From an uncultured Clostridia bacterium (lineage in GTDB: Bacteria; Bacillota; Clostridia; Oscillospirales; QAKW01), in assembly GCA_944385895.1 (NCBI GenBank), contig CALWYZ010000004.1, positions 1-64,000 of the forward strand: a DNA stretch of 64,000 nt. Direction: 5' to 3'. The translations under genes were made by a program, and so were the position numbers. Positions 1 through 7,744 of the stretch are shown here, piece by piece; the stretch's first letter is position 1; every line of letters begins with the position of its first letter. The notes beneath the pieces are model-generated. The model worked only from the letters and a program-made list of their open reading frames with translations. It was not told where the DNA came from and did no database searches.

Positions 1-7
1 CATAGGA

Positions 8-37
8 GGAGCAAGGTCGATACACCTTGCTCCTTTT
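8..37 (+). terminator. rho-independent terminator
   Basis: GGAGCAAGGT at 8-17 pairs with ACCTTGCTCC at 24-33 and is followed by TTTT. The T-run lies on the plus side only, so it most likely ends a plus-strand gene lying before the window. Confidence 0.7.
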
Positions 38-141
38 CATTGGGCATTCATAAAAAATGAATAAAAAGGTCAGTTATGCATACCAATACTTATCTCGGAC
101 AGAGACTATATTTTTTACACTTATAATATGACGATGAATTG

Positions 142-255
142 ATGTATCAGGGCTTGTGCGTATTTATCGGTGATTATATTTACAGCTTTGATATTAATGA
201 CAATGCAATTTATAATCAGAAGCTGAAAGTATTCGCATATAAATATCGCCTGTAA
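142..255 (+). pseudogene. possible gene remnant (37-codon open frame)
   Basis: The frame from ATG 142 to TAA 255 reads like the end of a repeat or propeller-type protein: it contains GLCVFIGDYIYSFDIND, with alternating hydrophobic and aromatic residues. An in-frame stop lies just upstream at 124-126 and there is no ribosome binding site. I read it as the tail of a decayed gene. It could equally be a chance open frame. The rest of 38-320 shows nothing else I can support. Confidence 0.25.
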
Positions 256-320
256 AATAACAACGCAGATAAATTCATCACTCTTTCAGACATAAAAATT
301 CAAGCACGCTGTTATTTAAA

Positions 321-350
321 AACGCCGGGTCCTTATACGGACCCGGCGTT
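321..350 (-). terminator. terminator of mltG
   Basis: AACGCCGGGTCC at 321-332 pairs with GGACCCGGCGTT at 339-350. Read on the minus strand it is followed by TTTTTAAAT, so it ends the mltG transcript about 80 nt after the stop codon. Confidence 0.85.
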
Positions 351-428
351 ATTCATATATTTACCGCATAACAGCAATACTTTATAAAATATTGCGGTTT
401 TTATTGAGTTTATCGTTAAAACAGCAGT

Positions 429-1484
429 TTATTTCCAAAGACCTATTTCATAACAAGTAGCTACATGCTCTGCATAAGTTTTATTGTAGTAGAAGTTGCC
501 TTGCGAATCTGTCACAAAATAATAATAATCCGTATCATCGGGATTCAGCACTGCATTTATCATATCCATACCCGGACAATTCACAGGACCTATCGGCAGA
601 CCGATGCATGTATATGTATCATAGGCATCGTACATAGCTTGAGTATATCCCGGCAGATCTCTGAGCGATTTGGCATATGAAGTTGTAGGATCAGACTGAA
701 GCTGTCTGAGTGTTTGAGAATTCAGCCTGTTCCAGAACACAGATGATACCTTTGTCATTGACTCGTCGGACAGTGCCTCCGCCTGAACAACAGATGCGAA
801 TGTGATAAGCTCATTAAGAGACAGACCCATATCCGCCGCCTTTGTAACTATATCCTCTGTCACATACCCCTGAAATGCCGACAGCATTCTGTCTACAATA
901 TCACGGGGGGTTACAGTATCGCTTCTGAACTCATATGTAGCAGGGAAAAGAAAGCCCTCAAGCTTGTACCCTATTTTTGACTGGTCACGGGCTTTAAGCT
1001 CAGACATAAAGCTGTAATTATAATCATAGCTGTCCGCAGCCTCCAAAAACTCCTGCGCCGTGCAAAGTCCAGACTTTTCAACTATTTGGGATATTTGCTC
1101 AACACTTTTGCCCTCAGGAACAGTAAACTTCACATACTCGATACGGTAATCAGGCGACTGAAGCTTTTGACACAGCTGTTCATACGACATCTGAGCGTTA
1201 ACTGTATAGATCCCGTTATACCATACAAAGTCGGGGTAATTTTTATGCAGATACCCCAGAAACCTTACCGCCGAGATAATAATGCCCTCATTTTCAAGAC
1301 GCACTGCAACCTCGTTTTCAAAATCGCTTTTTTCAATGGTAAGTACGTATTCGATATCCTGCTGATGTTTTCCTGTCTTGTCAAAATAATATGGAAGATA
1401 CTGTTTGATTTTTATTCCGCCAAACACTCCCGCCACCAGTACTACGACCGCACAGACGCAAGCGATTATTATTTTCTTTTTCAT
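429..1484 (-). CDS. mltG: endolytic murein transglycosylase MltG (YceG-like)
   Basis: A 351-residue protein with an N-terminal membrane anchor (about residues 5-25) and a YceG-like domain outside the membrane. Family motifs seen are VPEGKSVEQI, LEGFLFPATYEF, the LQSDPTTSYA stretch, and a C-terminal part with LPIGPVNCPG and NPDDTDYYYFV. MltG enzymes cut nascent glycan strands and set their length during wall growth. In the catalytic segment, near residue 235, this protein has ASVVQAEA where Escherichia coli has ASIVEKE, so the first Glu is Gln and the second Glu is kept; which one acts here is not certain. It is a single gene, transcribed away from the ABC exporter gene, with its own promoter and terminator. 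Confidence 0.92.
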   Translation of the reverse strand: MKKKIIIACVCAVVVLVAGVFGGIKIKQYLPYYFDKTGKHQQDIEYVLTIEKSDFENEVAVRLENEGIIISAVRFLGYLHKNYPDFVWYNGIYTVNAQMSYEQLCQKLQSPDYRIEYVKFTVPEGKSVEQISQIVEKSGLCTAQEFLEAADSYDYNYSFMSELKARDQSKIGYKLEGFLFPATYEFRSDTVTPRDIVDRMLSAFQGYVTEDIVTKAADMGLSLNELITFASVVQAEALSDESMTKVSSVFWNRLNSQTLRQLQSDPTTSYAKSLRDLPGYTQAMYDAYDTYTCIGLPIGPVNCPGMDMINAVLNPDDTDYYYFVTDSQGNFYYNKTYAEHVATCYEIGLWK

Positions 1485-1516
1485 TTTCTTCTCCTTACGA
1501 GATTTTTTATATATAC

Positions 1517-1545
1517 AGTATAAATTAAACTTTCTGTAAAAGCAA
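1517..1545 (-). promoter_or_regulatory. sigma-A type promoter of mltG
   Basis: On the minus strand TTGCTT (1540-1545), a 17-bp spacer and TATACT (1517-1522) lie upstream of mltG. The gene has a good SD (AAGGAGAAG). Confidence 0.6.
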
Positions 1546-1565
1546 CAGTTTAATCTGTTTTGTGA

Positions 1566-1594
1566 TTGAAATGGCTTAACAAATAGTTTATAAT
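1566..1594 (+). promoter_or_regulatory. sigma-A type promoter of the ABC exporter gene
   Basis: TTGAAA at 1566-1571, a 17-bp spacer and TATAAT at 1589-1594. An SD-like AGGCAGGTG precedes the ATG at 1621. Confidence 0.7.
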
Positions 1595-1620
1595 ATGTTC
1601 AATAAAGGCAGGTGTGATAT

Positions 1621-3456
1621 ATGGCACATTCATACGGAGGCAGACGCTCTATCGGAAGAACGCTGTCTGAAGAAGAAAAGCAAAATATGCCTAAAATCAC
1701 AAAGCAGCTGGTACTGCGCATTTTTTCATATCTAAAGCCGTATAAGCTGCATTTATTCATTGTGTTTCTGGCAATTATCGCATCATCCGTACTGGGGGTA
1801 CTGCCGAGCATACTGACCGGCAAAATGATAGACGAAGGACTGTATAATAAAAATCTTGATGTGCTTATACAGCTTGTCATAATTTCATTTTTTGTAATGC
1901 TTCTCTCCAACCTTATATCCGCTGTAGAGACGTATGTCAATACCTGGGTGGCGCAGCATATAGCATTTGATATGAAAAATCAGATGTATGCGCACCTCCA
2001 GAAAATGCCTCAGAAATTTTTTACATCAAATCAGCAGGGCGAAATAATAACCAGAATGACAAGTGATATCAGCGGAGTACAAAGCGTGATATCAGGCACC
2101 ATGTCAAGCATATTCAGCAACGTGTGTACTATTGTTGTAACAACCGTCGCTCTGCTCCAAAAAAACTGGGTACTTGCCTTGATCGGAGTAAGCCTTATCC
2201 CGCTTCTATCAGTACCTACAATAAACGTCGGTAAACGCCGCTGGAAAATAGCGACAAAGACGCAGGAGCAGTCTGACAAAATGAACGGTATCTTAAACGA
2301 GACTCTCTCTGTCAGCGGACAGCAGCTCACAAAAATATTCACACGCGAACAACAGGATCTGAAAAAATATACCGATACAAACCGTGAATGTATGCGCCTT
2401 ACCATCAAAGAGCGAATGGCAGGCATGTGGTTTTGGAGGGTAATGGGTGTGCTCAACGGCATGAATCCTCTGATAATTTACCTGCTGGGCGGAATAATGA
2501 TAATAAAATTTGGTATTACAAGCCTAACGGTCGGAGATATAACAGTTATAGTCACGCTTCTGAGCAGGCTGTACAGACCTGTAGAACAGCTGTTCGGCAT
2601 CCAGGTAGATATAGTACGTTCGATGGCTCTTTTTGTAAGAATTTTTGAATATTACGACATGCCCGTTGACATAGAATCCCCGCCTGACGCGATAAAACCG
2701 CAAAGCGCCCAGGGCCACGTTGAATTTAAAGACGTGCATTTCAGGTACACACAAGACAAAGAAATACTCAGTGGAATAAGCTTTGAGCTCAAGCCCGGAC
2801 GTTCAGTGGCGCTTGTAGGTACTTCAGGCGCCGGCAAATCAACAATAGCCGGACTTATTCCCAGACTCTATGACGTAACAAGCGGACAGGTGCTGTTTGA
2901 CGGCATTGATGTACGACAGCTTGATCTTAAGTTTTTACGCTCCAATATTGCCATTGTTACTCAGGAAAGCTATCTGTTTAACTCAACGGTTAGGGAAAAT
3001 TTACTGTTTGCCAAAGAAGACGCAACAGAACAGGAAATAATATCTGCATGCAAAGACGCCAATATACATGATTTTATAATGACTTTGCCCGATGGATATG
3101 ATACGCTTGTAGGAAACCGCGGCTTTAAGCTTTCGGGAGGAGAAAAGCAACGTATATCTATAGCACGCGCTATTCTGAAAGATCCATGCCTGCTGATCCT
3201 TGACGAGGCCACAAGTTCTCTTGACAGCATAAGTGAATATGCAATACAGCAGGCGCTTGAGCCTCTGCTGTCAGGCAGAACAAGCCTTATTATAGCACAC
3301 AGGCTTTCAACTATAATGGCCGCAGACGAGATAATCGTGCTTAAAAACGGCATTATCGACCAGCGCGGAACTCACAGTGAGCTTCTTAAAAAGGGCGGTA
3401 CATATAAAGTGCTGTATGACACTCAATTCAGACGCGAACTGATACAGGATCTGTAA
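1621..3456 (+). CDS. ABC exporter, fused permease and ATPase (MsbA/LmrA type)
   Basis: A 611-residue half-transporter. Residues about 25-340 hold the six-helix type-1 exporter domain and residues about 365-600 the ATPase. Visible motifs are Walker A GTSGAGKST near 400, the signature LSGGEKQ near 504, Walker B LLILDEA near 524, and the switch His in AHRLST. It must act as a dimer in the membrane, pumping lipid, peptide or drug outwards; the substrate cannot be told from sequence. It stands alone, with its own promoter, and shares a terminator with the convergent metal-uptake operon, so nothing nearby points to a partner. Confidence 0.9.
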   Translation: MAHSYGGRRSIGRTLSEEEKQNMPKITKQLVLRIFSYLKPYKLHLFIVFLAIIASSVLGVLPSILTGKMIDEGLYNKNLDVLIQLVIISFFVMLLSNLISAVETYVNTWVAQHIAFDMKNQMYAHLQKMPQKFFTSNQQGEIITRMTSDISGVQSVISGTMSSIFSNVCTIVVTTVALLQKNWVLALIGVSLIPLLSVPTINVGKRRWKIATKTQEQSDKMNGILNETLSVSGQQLTKIFTREQQDLKKYTDTNRECMRLTIKERMAGMWFWRVMGVLNGMNPLIIYLLGGIMIIKFGITSLTVGDITVIVTLLSRLYRPVEQLFGIQVDIVRSMALFVRIFEYYDMPVDIESPPDAIKPQSAQGHVEFKDVHFRYTQDKEILSGISFELKPGRSVALVGTSGAGKSTIAGLIPRLYDVTSGQVLFDGIDVRQLDLKFLRSNIAIVTQESYLFNSTVRENLLFAKEDATEQEIISACKDANIHDFIMTLPDGYDTLVGNRGFKLSGGEKQRISIARAILKDPCLLILDEATSSLDSISEYAIQQALEPLLSGRTSLIIAHRLSTIMAADEIIVLKNGIIDQRGTHSELLKKGGTYKVLYDTQFRRELIQDL

Positions 3457-3458
3457 AC

Positions 3459-3496
3459 AAACGGCACGGGAGTAAATCAAGCTCCCGCGCCGTTTT
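3459..3496. terminator. bidirectional terminator between convergent genes
   Basis: AAACGGCACGGGAG (3459-3472) pairs with CTCCCGCGCCGTTT (3482-3495) apart from one A-C mismatch, with A-runs and T-runs on the two sides. It serves the ABC exporter gene and probably also the metal-uptake operon coming from the right. Confidence 0.8.
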
Positions 3497-3542
3497 ACAT
3501 TTTAGGTTTTTTTGTAAATCTTCTTGGCTTTAGATTTTATTT

Positions 3543-4382
3543 TTATATACGTTTTGCAATCGCTCCGCCCGCAGCGCATACCGCAAAGCCCACAATATCC
3601 GCTGCCACTACCGCCGAGCCGACAGGCGCGCCTGTAAGCAGCGCCGCGATTATTCCGGTAATTGAGCACACCACCGAAAACGCCGCCGAAAACATAGTCA
3701 CCGACCGGTAGCTGTTAAACAGCCGCATAGCGGACAGTGCCGGGAATATTATAAGCGCAGATATCAGAAGCGAGCCGACAAGCTTCATACCCAAAACTAT
3801 GATGACTGCAATAACGACAGCCATAACAATGTTGTACACCCCCGCATGCACACCTGTCGCCCTTGCAAAATCCTCGTCAAAGGTAACCGAAAAAATACGG
3901 TTGTAAAACATTAAAAACAGCAAAACTACAACAGCGGAAACGACTACACATAAAAATACCTCGTATCCTTTAAGAGTTAGAATTGATACTGAACCGAAAA
4001 GTGTACCGCACACGTCTCCTGAAACATTCGCAGACGGAGAAAAAATATTCAGTATCAGGTATCCGATAGCTAAAGCCCCTACTGACAGCACTGCCATCGA
4101 TGCGTCTCCTTTTATCTTTGAATTTTGTCCCGCACACAATACCAGCACCGCACATACAACAGTCACAGGCATCACTATCAGCATGTTGTCTGTTATATTC
4201 AGCACAGCCGCTACAGCTACGCCTAAAAACGCGACATGTGAAAGTCCATCGCCTATAAACGAAAACCTCCTGAGAACCAGCGTGACCCCGAAAAGCGATG
4301 AACACAGCGATATCAGCACTCCGACTATAATTGCGTAGATTACAAACGGAAACTGAAAATAATATACAAGCTTATCAATCAT
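3543..4382 (-). CDS. zinc/manganese-type ABC transporter permease
   Basis: A 279-residue membrane protein with about eight hydrophobic helices, of the ABC-3 family (ZnuB/AdcB/MntB/TroC). The opening QFPFVIYAIIVGVLISLCSS and the segment LVLRRFSFIGDGLSHVAFLGVA are typical of the family. It forms the channel of the metal uptake system with the ATPase gene just upstream in the operon, overlapping it by four bases (ATGA). It comes last in the operon. Zinc is favoured over manganese because of the His-rich binding protein, but this is inference. Confidence 0.9.
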   Translation of the reverse strand: MIDKLVYYFQFPFVIYAIIVGVLISLCSSLFGVTLVLRRFSFIGDGLSHVAFLGVAVAAVLNITDNMLIVMPVTVVCAVLVLCAGQNSKIKGDASMAVLSVGALAIGYLILNIFSPSANVSGDVCGTLFGSVSILTLKGYEVFLCVVVSAVVVLLFLMFYNRIFSVTFDEDFARATGVHAGVYNIVMAVVIAVIIVLGMKLVGSLLISALIIFPALSAMRLFNSYRSVTMFSAAFSVVCSITGIIAALLTGAPVGSAVVAADIVGFAVCAAGGAIAKRI

Positions 4383-5065
4383 AAGCCTTCCCCCTGTATC
4401 CCGTATTTTGAGATATATTCGGCCTTTTCACCGAAAAACACGTCGCTGCCTATATGCAGAACATGCGTTGCATATTTTTTTACCGCGGCCATGTCGTGCG
4501 TAATCATGATTATTGTCATACTGTCTTTGTTAAGACTGCTGATAACAGAATACATCTCTTGCGCCGCCGCCGGATCGAGACCTGATGCCGGTTCATCAAG
4601 CAGAAGCATTTTATCCGCAGCACACAGCGCACGCGCAAGCAATACCCTTTGCTGCTGACCGCCCGAGAGCTGACGATAGCTTTTTTTGGCAAGCTCCCCT
4701 ATTGCGACCTTACGCATATTGTCATAGGCTCTCTGCCTGAGGTCTTTGGAATAAAACAGGCCACGTGCTTTGTTAAGGCACCCCGACAAAACTATTTCAT
4801 AAACCGATGCCGGAAAATCTCTCTGTATCTGAGTCTGCTGAGGGAGATATCCTATTTGAACCGATTCCAACCCATCACAGGTTATTATTTTACCGGATAC
4901 AGGAGTCAGCAGTCCAAGCAAAGTCTTCATAAATGTGGTCTTACCCGATCCGTTATCTCCTACGATACACAAATAGTCACCTTTTTCAATACTCAAATTT
5001 AAGCCGCTCAGTATTGTTTTGCCGTCATAGCCCAGCGTTAAATTTTCACATATGATCTGTGCCAT
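4379..5065 (-). CDS. zinc/manganese-type ABC transporter ATPase
   Basis: About 228 residues. Walker A is GDNGSGKTT, the signature LSGGQQQRV, Walker B KMLLLDEP and the switch His is in ITHD. The best start is the ATG at 5065, with GGAG placed six bases before it; an upstream in-frame TTG at 5071 would overlap the spacing. It powers the permease with which it overlaps. The binding-protein gene ends a few bases upstream, so the three genes form one transcript. Confidence 0.9.
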   Translation of the reverse strand: MAQIICENLTLGYDGKTILSGLNLSIEKGDYLCIVGDNGSGKTTFMKTLLGLLTPVSGKIITCDGLESVQIGYLPQQTQIQRDFPASVYEIVLSGCLNKARGLFYSKDLRQRAYDNMRKVAIGELAKKSYRQLSGGQQQRVLLARALCAADKMLLLDEPASGLDPAAAQEMYSVISSLNKDSMTIIMITHDMAAVKKYATHVLHIGSDVFFGEKAEYISKYGIQGEGL

Positions 5066-5074
5066 ATACAACTC

Positions 5075-6031
5075 CTAATCAAGTGCAGTTTTAATAATAT
5101 CAAGATTGGATCGCATAACCGAAAGATAGGTTTTTCCCTGTTGTATTTCTTGCTGACCACCCGTCTGCATTGAATCCATGGACAATATCTGCATTTCATC
5201 GTTATGTGTGTTTTCCGCGACGGCTGCTGCTATTGCAGACTGAGAACCATCAACTGTCAAAAGGAAGTTGACAGATAACTCGTCTGCCTTTTGAGCAAGA
5301 AATAAAATAGTTTCAAAGCTTGCCTGGGTCTCAGTCGAGCATCCGGGAAAAGCGGCATAATATTTAATGCCGTAATCGTCCATAAGATATACAAACGGAA
5401 AACGGTCCGCAAAAATCAGTGTATCCTTTTTTGATTCTGTCACCGTGCTCTGATACAGACTGTCAAGCTCTTCAAGCTCTTTTATATACTGTTTGGCATT
5501 CTGCAGGTACAGCTGCGAGTTTTTAGGATCTGCAGCGGCAAGCGTATCTGCTATCTTATTACAGAACAAAACAGCGTTTTTCAGCGACAGCCACACATGC
5601 TCGTCATATTCCGTGTCTTCATGCCCGCTCGATGAATGTTCCCCGGTCTCCATGCCTTCCGTATGCCGTTCAATTTTTGCTGATGTACCGAGTATCTCAA
5701 GCAAATTTATAATTTCAGCTTTTTCATTTGAAGCCACAGCGTCACTTACCCATTTTTCCGACTGGCCTCCGGTATAAATTAGTATATCGCACAGCGACAG
5801 TTCTATAATGTCATCTGCCGACGCCTGATAGCTGTGCATATCAGCTGTGCTGTCGCAAAGCAAGACTGTATCGATATCCGTGTTATCCTCGCCTATAATA
5901 CGGCTTGTCCAATCATATGCCGCAAATGTTGTGCATACCACTTTTATTTTTTCATTTTCAATAGTCCGGCATCCGCTAATCATTACGATCAGCAATACCG
6001 CCAGTACAATCAATCCTGTAGTTTTTTTCAT
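5075..6031 (-). CDS. metal ABC transporter substrate-binding lipoprotein (ZnuA/AdcA-like)
   Basis: About 318 residues. It has a lipoprotein signal (lipobox near LIVMISGC) and the cluster A-1 / ZnuA fold: early VVCTTFAAYDW, DMHSYQ with a metal-ligand His, then an acidic His-rich loop (residues about 125-145, with HTEGMETGEHSSSGHEDTEY) before DEHVWLSL, which gives a second ligand His. A His-rich loop of this type is usual in zinc binders. It captures metal outside the membrane and passes it to the permease. I prefer the ATG at 6031 because GAGGGA lies six bases before it. The promoter carries a very strong palindrome, see that entry. Confidence 0.88.
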   Translation of the reverse strand: MKKTTGLIVLAVLLIVMISGCRTIENEKIKVVCTTFAAYDWTSRIIGEDNTDIDTVLLCDSTADMHSYQASADDIIELSLCDILIYTGGQSEKWVSDAVASNEKAEIINLLEILGTSAKIERHTEGMETGEHSSSGHEDTEYDEHVWLSLKNAVLFCNKIADTLAAADPKNSQLYLQNAKQYIKELEELDSLYQSTVTESKKDTLIFADRFPFVYLMDDYGIKYYAAFPGCSTETQASFETILFLAQKADELSVNFLLTVDGSQSAIAAAVAENTHNDEMQILSMDSMQTGGQQEIQQGKTYLSVMRSNLDIIKTALD

Positions 6032-6045
6032 AATCAATCCCTCGA

Positions 6046-6088
6046 ATGGTATTCTGATTTGCGATTTATTCGCAAATCAGAATACCAT
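6046..6088. promoter_or_regulatory. perfect palindrome, candidate Zur/Fur-family operator
   Basis: ATGGTATTCTGATTTGCGA at 6046-6064 is mirrored exactly at 6070-6088 around a five-base centre. It covers the -10 box and the expected start of the metal-uptake transcript, the classical place for a metal repressor. The inner part (TTTGCGA and TCGCAAA) resembles the dyads of Fur-family zinc regulators. In RNA it would also form a strong hairpin just before the SD. Confidence 0.65.
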
Positions 6089-6107
6089 AAAAATAAAAAT
6101 AAGTCAA
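6079..6107 (-). promoter_or_regulatory. sigma-A type promoter of the metal-uptake operon
   Basis: On the minus strand TTGACT (6102-6107), a 17-bp spacer and TATTCT (6079-6084). The -10 box lies inside the outer arm of the palindrome at 6046-6088. Confidence 0.65.
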
Positions 6108-6164
6108 TAAACACATGATAAATATAATAAAAAGGCTCATTAATATATACAGACGCAATAAAAA

Positions 6165-6194
6165 GACGGTGCGTACTTTTAAGTACGCACCGTC
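6165..6194 (-). terminator. terminator of the zinc-ribbon gene
   Basis: GACGGTGCGTACTT (6165-6178) pairs with AAGTACGCACCGTC (6181-6194). On the minus strand it is followed by TTTTTATTG. Confidence 0.85.
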
Positions 6195-6210
6195 AGTTTT
6201 GACAATTAAA

Positions 6211-6492
6211 TTATGCCTGCTCTTCTTTTATTTTGGCATAGCACTCGCTGCAGTATACAGGTCTGTCCTCTGTTGGTTTAAAAGGAACTTTCGCTTCCTT
6301 GCCGCATTCTGCGCAGACTGCATCATAAAGAACGCGCTGACCTTTAATAGCCGCTTTTTTAGCATCTCTGCAGGCTTTACATCTCTGGGGCTCATTCTGA
6401 AAACCCTTTTCGGCATAAAACTCCTGCTCTCCTGCAGTGAAGATGAATTCCTGGCCGCAGTCTTTACAAATAATTTTTTTGTCCTCGTACAT
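6211..6492 (-). CDS. small zinc-ribbon protein
   Basis: A 93-residue soluble protein with four CxxC pairs: CKDC, CKAC, CAEC and CSEC. These make two treble-clef or ribbon modules of the 'probable zinc-ribbon / CxxC_CXXC' type common in Clostridia. Its charge and size suggest a nucleic-acid or protein adaptor role, but no activity is known to me. It follows the SigH-like gene on the same strand, separated by a tRNA-like remnant, and has its own SD (GAGAGGT) and terminator. Confidence 0.8.
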   Translation of the reverse strand: MYEDKKIICKDCGQEFIFTAGEQEFYAEKGFQNEPQRCKACRDAKKAAIKGQRVLYDAVCAECGKEAKVPFKPTEDRPVYCSECYAKIKEEQA

Positions 6493-6527
6493 TTGCTTTT
6501 ACCTCTCTTGTGGTATGAAAATATTTT

Positions 6528-6592
6528 TACCCCAAACGGAATTGAACCGTTCCCTCTGTATACCAGCGCTCCGCCACTTAGCTTTAAGGGCA
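6528..6592 (-). pseudogene. decayed tRNA, probably tRNA-Thr
   Basis: Read on the minus strand, this 65-nt stretch has an intact T arm (AACGG, loop TTCAATT, CCGTT), a D-arm-like part (GCTAAGTGGCGGAGC) and ends TGCCCTT / TGGGGTA that pair over most of an acceptor stem. It is about eight bases too short: the anticodon arm has shrunk to CTGGTATACAG, which cannot form a 5-bp stem with a 7-nt loop. The GGT in the remnant and the flanks AGCGCTG and CAGAGG recall tRNA-Thr(GGT). It begins right after the stop of the SigH-like gene. The identity is an inference. Confidence 0.5.
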
Positions 6593-7138
6593 TTATATAA
6601 GTTTGTTGCGTATCCTGGTAATTGCATTATCAACAGATTTAACGCTTTTACCTGTACGCCTGGCAATTTCCTTATAGGATAATCCGTCTACATAAAGATT
6701 TAAAACAAGTTTTTCGTAATTTGAAAGCTTTGCCTCTATCTGTGAATACACAGTAAGGAGCTGTTCTCTTGCAAGAAACAGCTTTTCAGGATCGACACTT
6801 GATACAGCGTCAATATTTTCAAAACCGACTGCAGTATTGAGAGGAGAATGCTTTTTCCGGTTTGCTTCCCGTATAGCATCCATTATTCTGCTGTGAATAC
6901 AAACTTTTGCAAATTTAGTAAAATCAGTGTTTTTTGTCTTGTCATATTTTTTTATTGCGTCATAAAAAGCAATAAGGCCTATCTGATATAGATCCTCGCT
7001 GTCCCCGCCGTATAAAAAATACGAACCGGAAATAGCACGGATAACAGGCGAAAAGCAGGACGTAAGACTGTCCATTGCATTGGCATCACCGTTTCGTGCT
7101 TTTTCCAATATTGATAAATCAAGTTTAAAGTCTGCCAA
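6593..7138 (-). CDS. RNA polymerase sigma factor, SigH-like
   Basis: A 181-residue sigma-70 family protein. Region 2 is visible in GDSEDLYQIGLIAFYDAIKKYD and FTKFAKVCIHSRIMDAIREANRKKHSPLN, and region 4 in LSNYEKLVLNLYVDGLSYKEIARRTGKSVKSVDNAITRIRNKL. The ANRKKHSPLN segment and the region 4 helix-turn-helix follow Bacillus SigH (sigma-30), which starts the sporulation cascade. It is somewhat shorter than Bacillus SigH because the linker is short. Another stationary-phase sigma of this branch cannot be excluded. It has its own promoter and is divergent from rpsT. Confidence 0.75.
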   Translation of the reverse strand: MADFKLDLSILEKARNGDANAMDSLTSCFSPVIRAISGSYFLYGGDSEDLYQIGLIAFYDAIKKYDKTKNTDFTKFAKVCIHSRIMDAIREANRKKHSPLNTAVGFENIDAVSSVDPEKLFLAREQLLTVYSQIEAKLSNYEKLVLNLYVDGLSYKEIARRTGKSVKSVDNAITRIRNKLI

Positions 7139-7177
7139 AAAGTGCTTCCTTAAATAATTATACTTTTACTTTTATTC

Positions 7178-7206
7178 ATTTTACATTGCTTATGGTCAAG
7201 TGTCAA
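7178..7206 (-). promoter_or_regulatory. sigma-A type promoter of the SigH-like gene
   Basis: On the minus strand TTGACA (7201-7206), a 17-bp spacer and TAAAAT (7178-7183), 40 nt before the start codon. Confidence 0.65.
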
Positions 7207-7289
7207 GAAAAATTTAAAAAACTGTTTAAATTTTGACAGCATACACCCATGTAAGGTATATAAAAAGAAAAACTATTTTAAAAAAACAC

Positions 7290-7318
7290 TTGATTTTACA
7301 AAAAAATAATGCTAAAAT
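7290..7318 (+). promoter_or_regulatory. probable promoter of rpsT
   Basis: TTGATT at 7290-7295, a 17-bp spacer and TAAAAT at 7313-7318, giving a leader of roughly 40 nt before the GTG at 7363. The whole stretch 7139-7353 is very AT-rich and holds no further gene. Confidence 0.55.
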
Positions 7319-7362
7319 AATACTTGCTATTTTAAAAAGTCATTAAAAAGGAGGTGCCGGGC

Positions 7363-7626
7363 GTGCCGAATATTAAATCTGCAAAAAAGAGATGCTTAGT
7401 TACAAGCACTAAAACGTTACAGAATAAAATCATCAAGTCAGAGCTTAAATCTTCTATCAAAAAGTTTGATTCACTTGCTCAGGCCGGTGAAAAGGAAGCA
7501 GCTAAAGCTGCATATCTCGTTGCCGTAAAAAAGATTGAAAAGGCAGAGAGAAACAATATTATTCATAAAAACAATTCCAACAGAAAGAAGAGCGCCTTGA
7601 CATTGAAGCTGAACAAGCTTGCATGA
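7363..7626 (+). CDS. rpsT: 30S ribosomal protein S20
   Basis: An 87-residue, very basic protein starting PNIKSAKKR and ending in KSALTLKLNKLA, with the helical repeat of Lys and Ala typical of S20, which binds 16S rRNA early in small-subunit assembly. An in-frame GTG at 7354 would lie inside the SD: AAAGGAGGTG ends at 7356 and is fully complementary to the 16S tail, so the GTG at 7363, six bases later, is the real start. It is monocistronic with its own promoter and terminator. Confidence 0.95.
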   Translation: MPNIKSAKKRCLVTSTKTLQNKIIKSELKSSIKKFDSLAQAGEKEAAKAAYLVAVKKIEKAERNNIIHKNNSNRKKSALTLKLNKLA

Positions 7627-7640
7627 CGCGTTGAATTCTT

Positions 7641-7667
7641 ACCGGCAAACATAGTTTGCCGGTTTTA
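7641..7667 (+). terminator. terminator of rpsT
   Basis: ACCGGCAAAC (7641-7650) pairs with GTTTGCCGGT (7654-7663) around a three-base loop, followed by TTTATTTTTT. Confidence 0.9.
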
Positions 7668-7744
7668 TTTTTTGCTGCCAACAGATCAATATATGCAGGC
7701 AATATTATGTATATGCAGCAGGCTGTGCTCAATTATGTTTTATA

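Noticed and set aside
6528-6592. Functional tRNA gene
   Set aside because: Only 65 nt, with an anticodon arm that cannot form the normal stem and loop.
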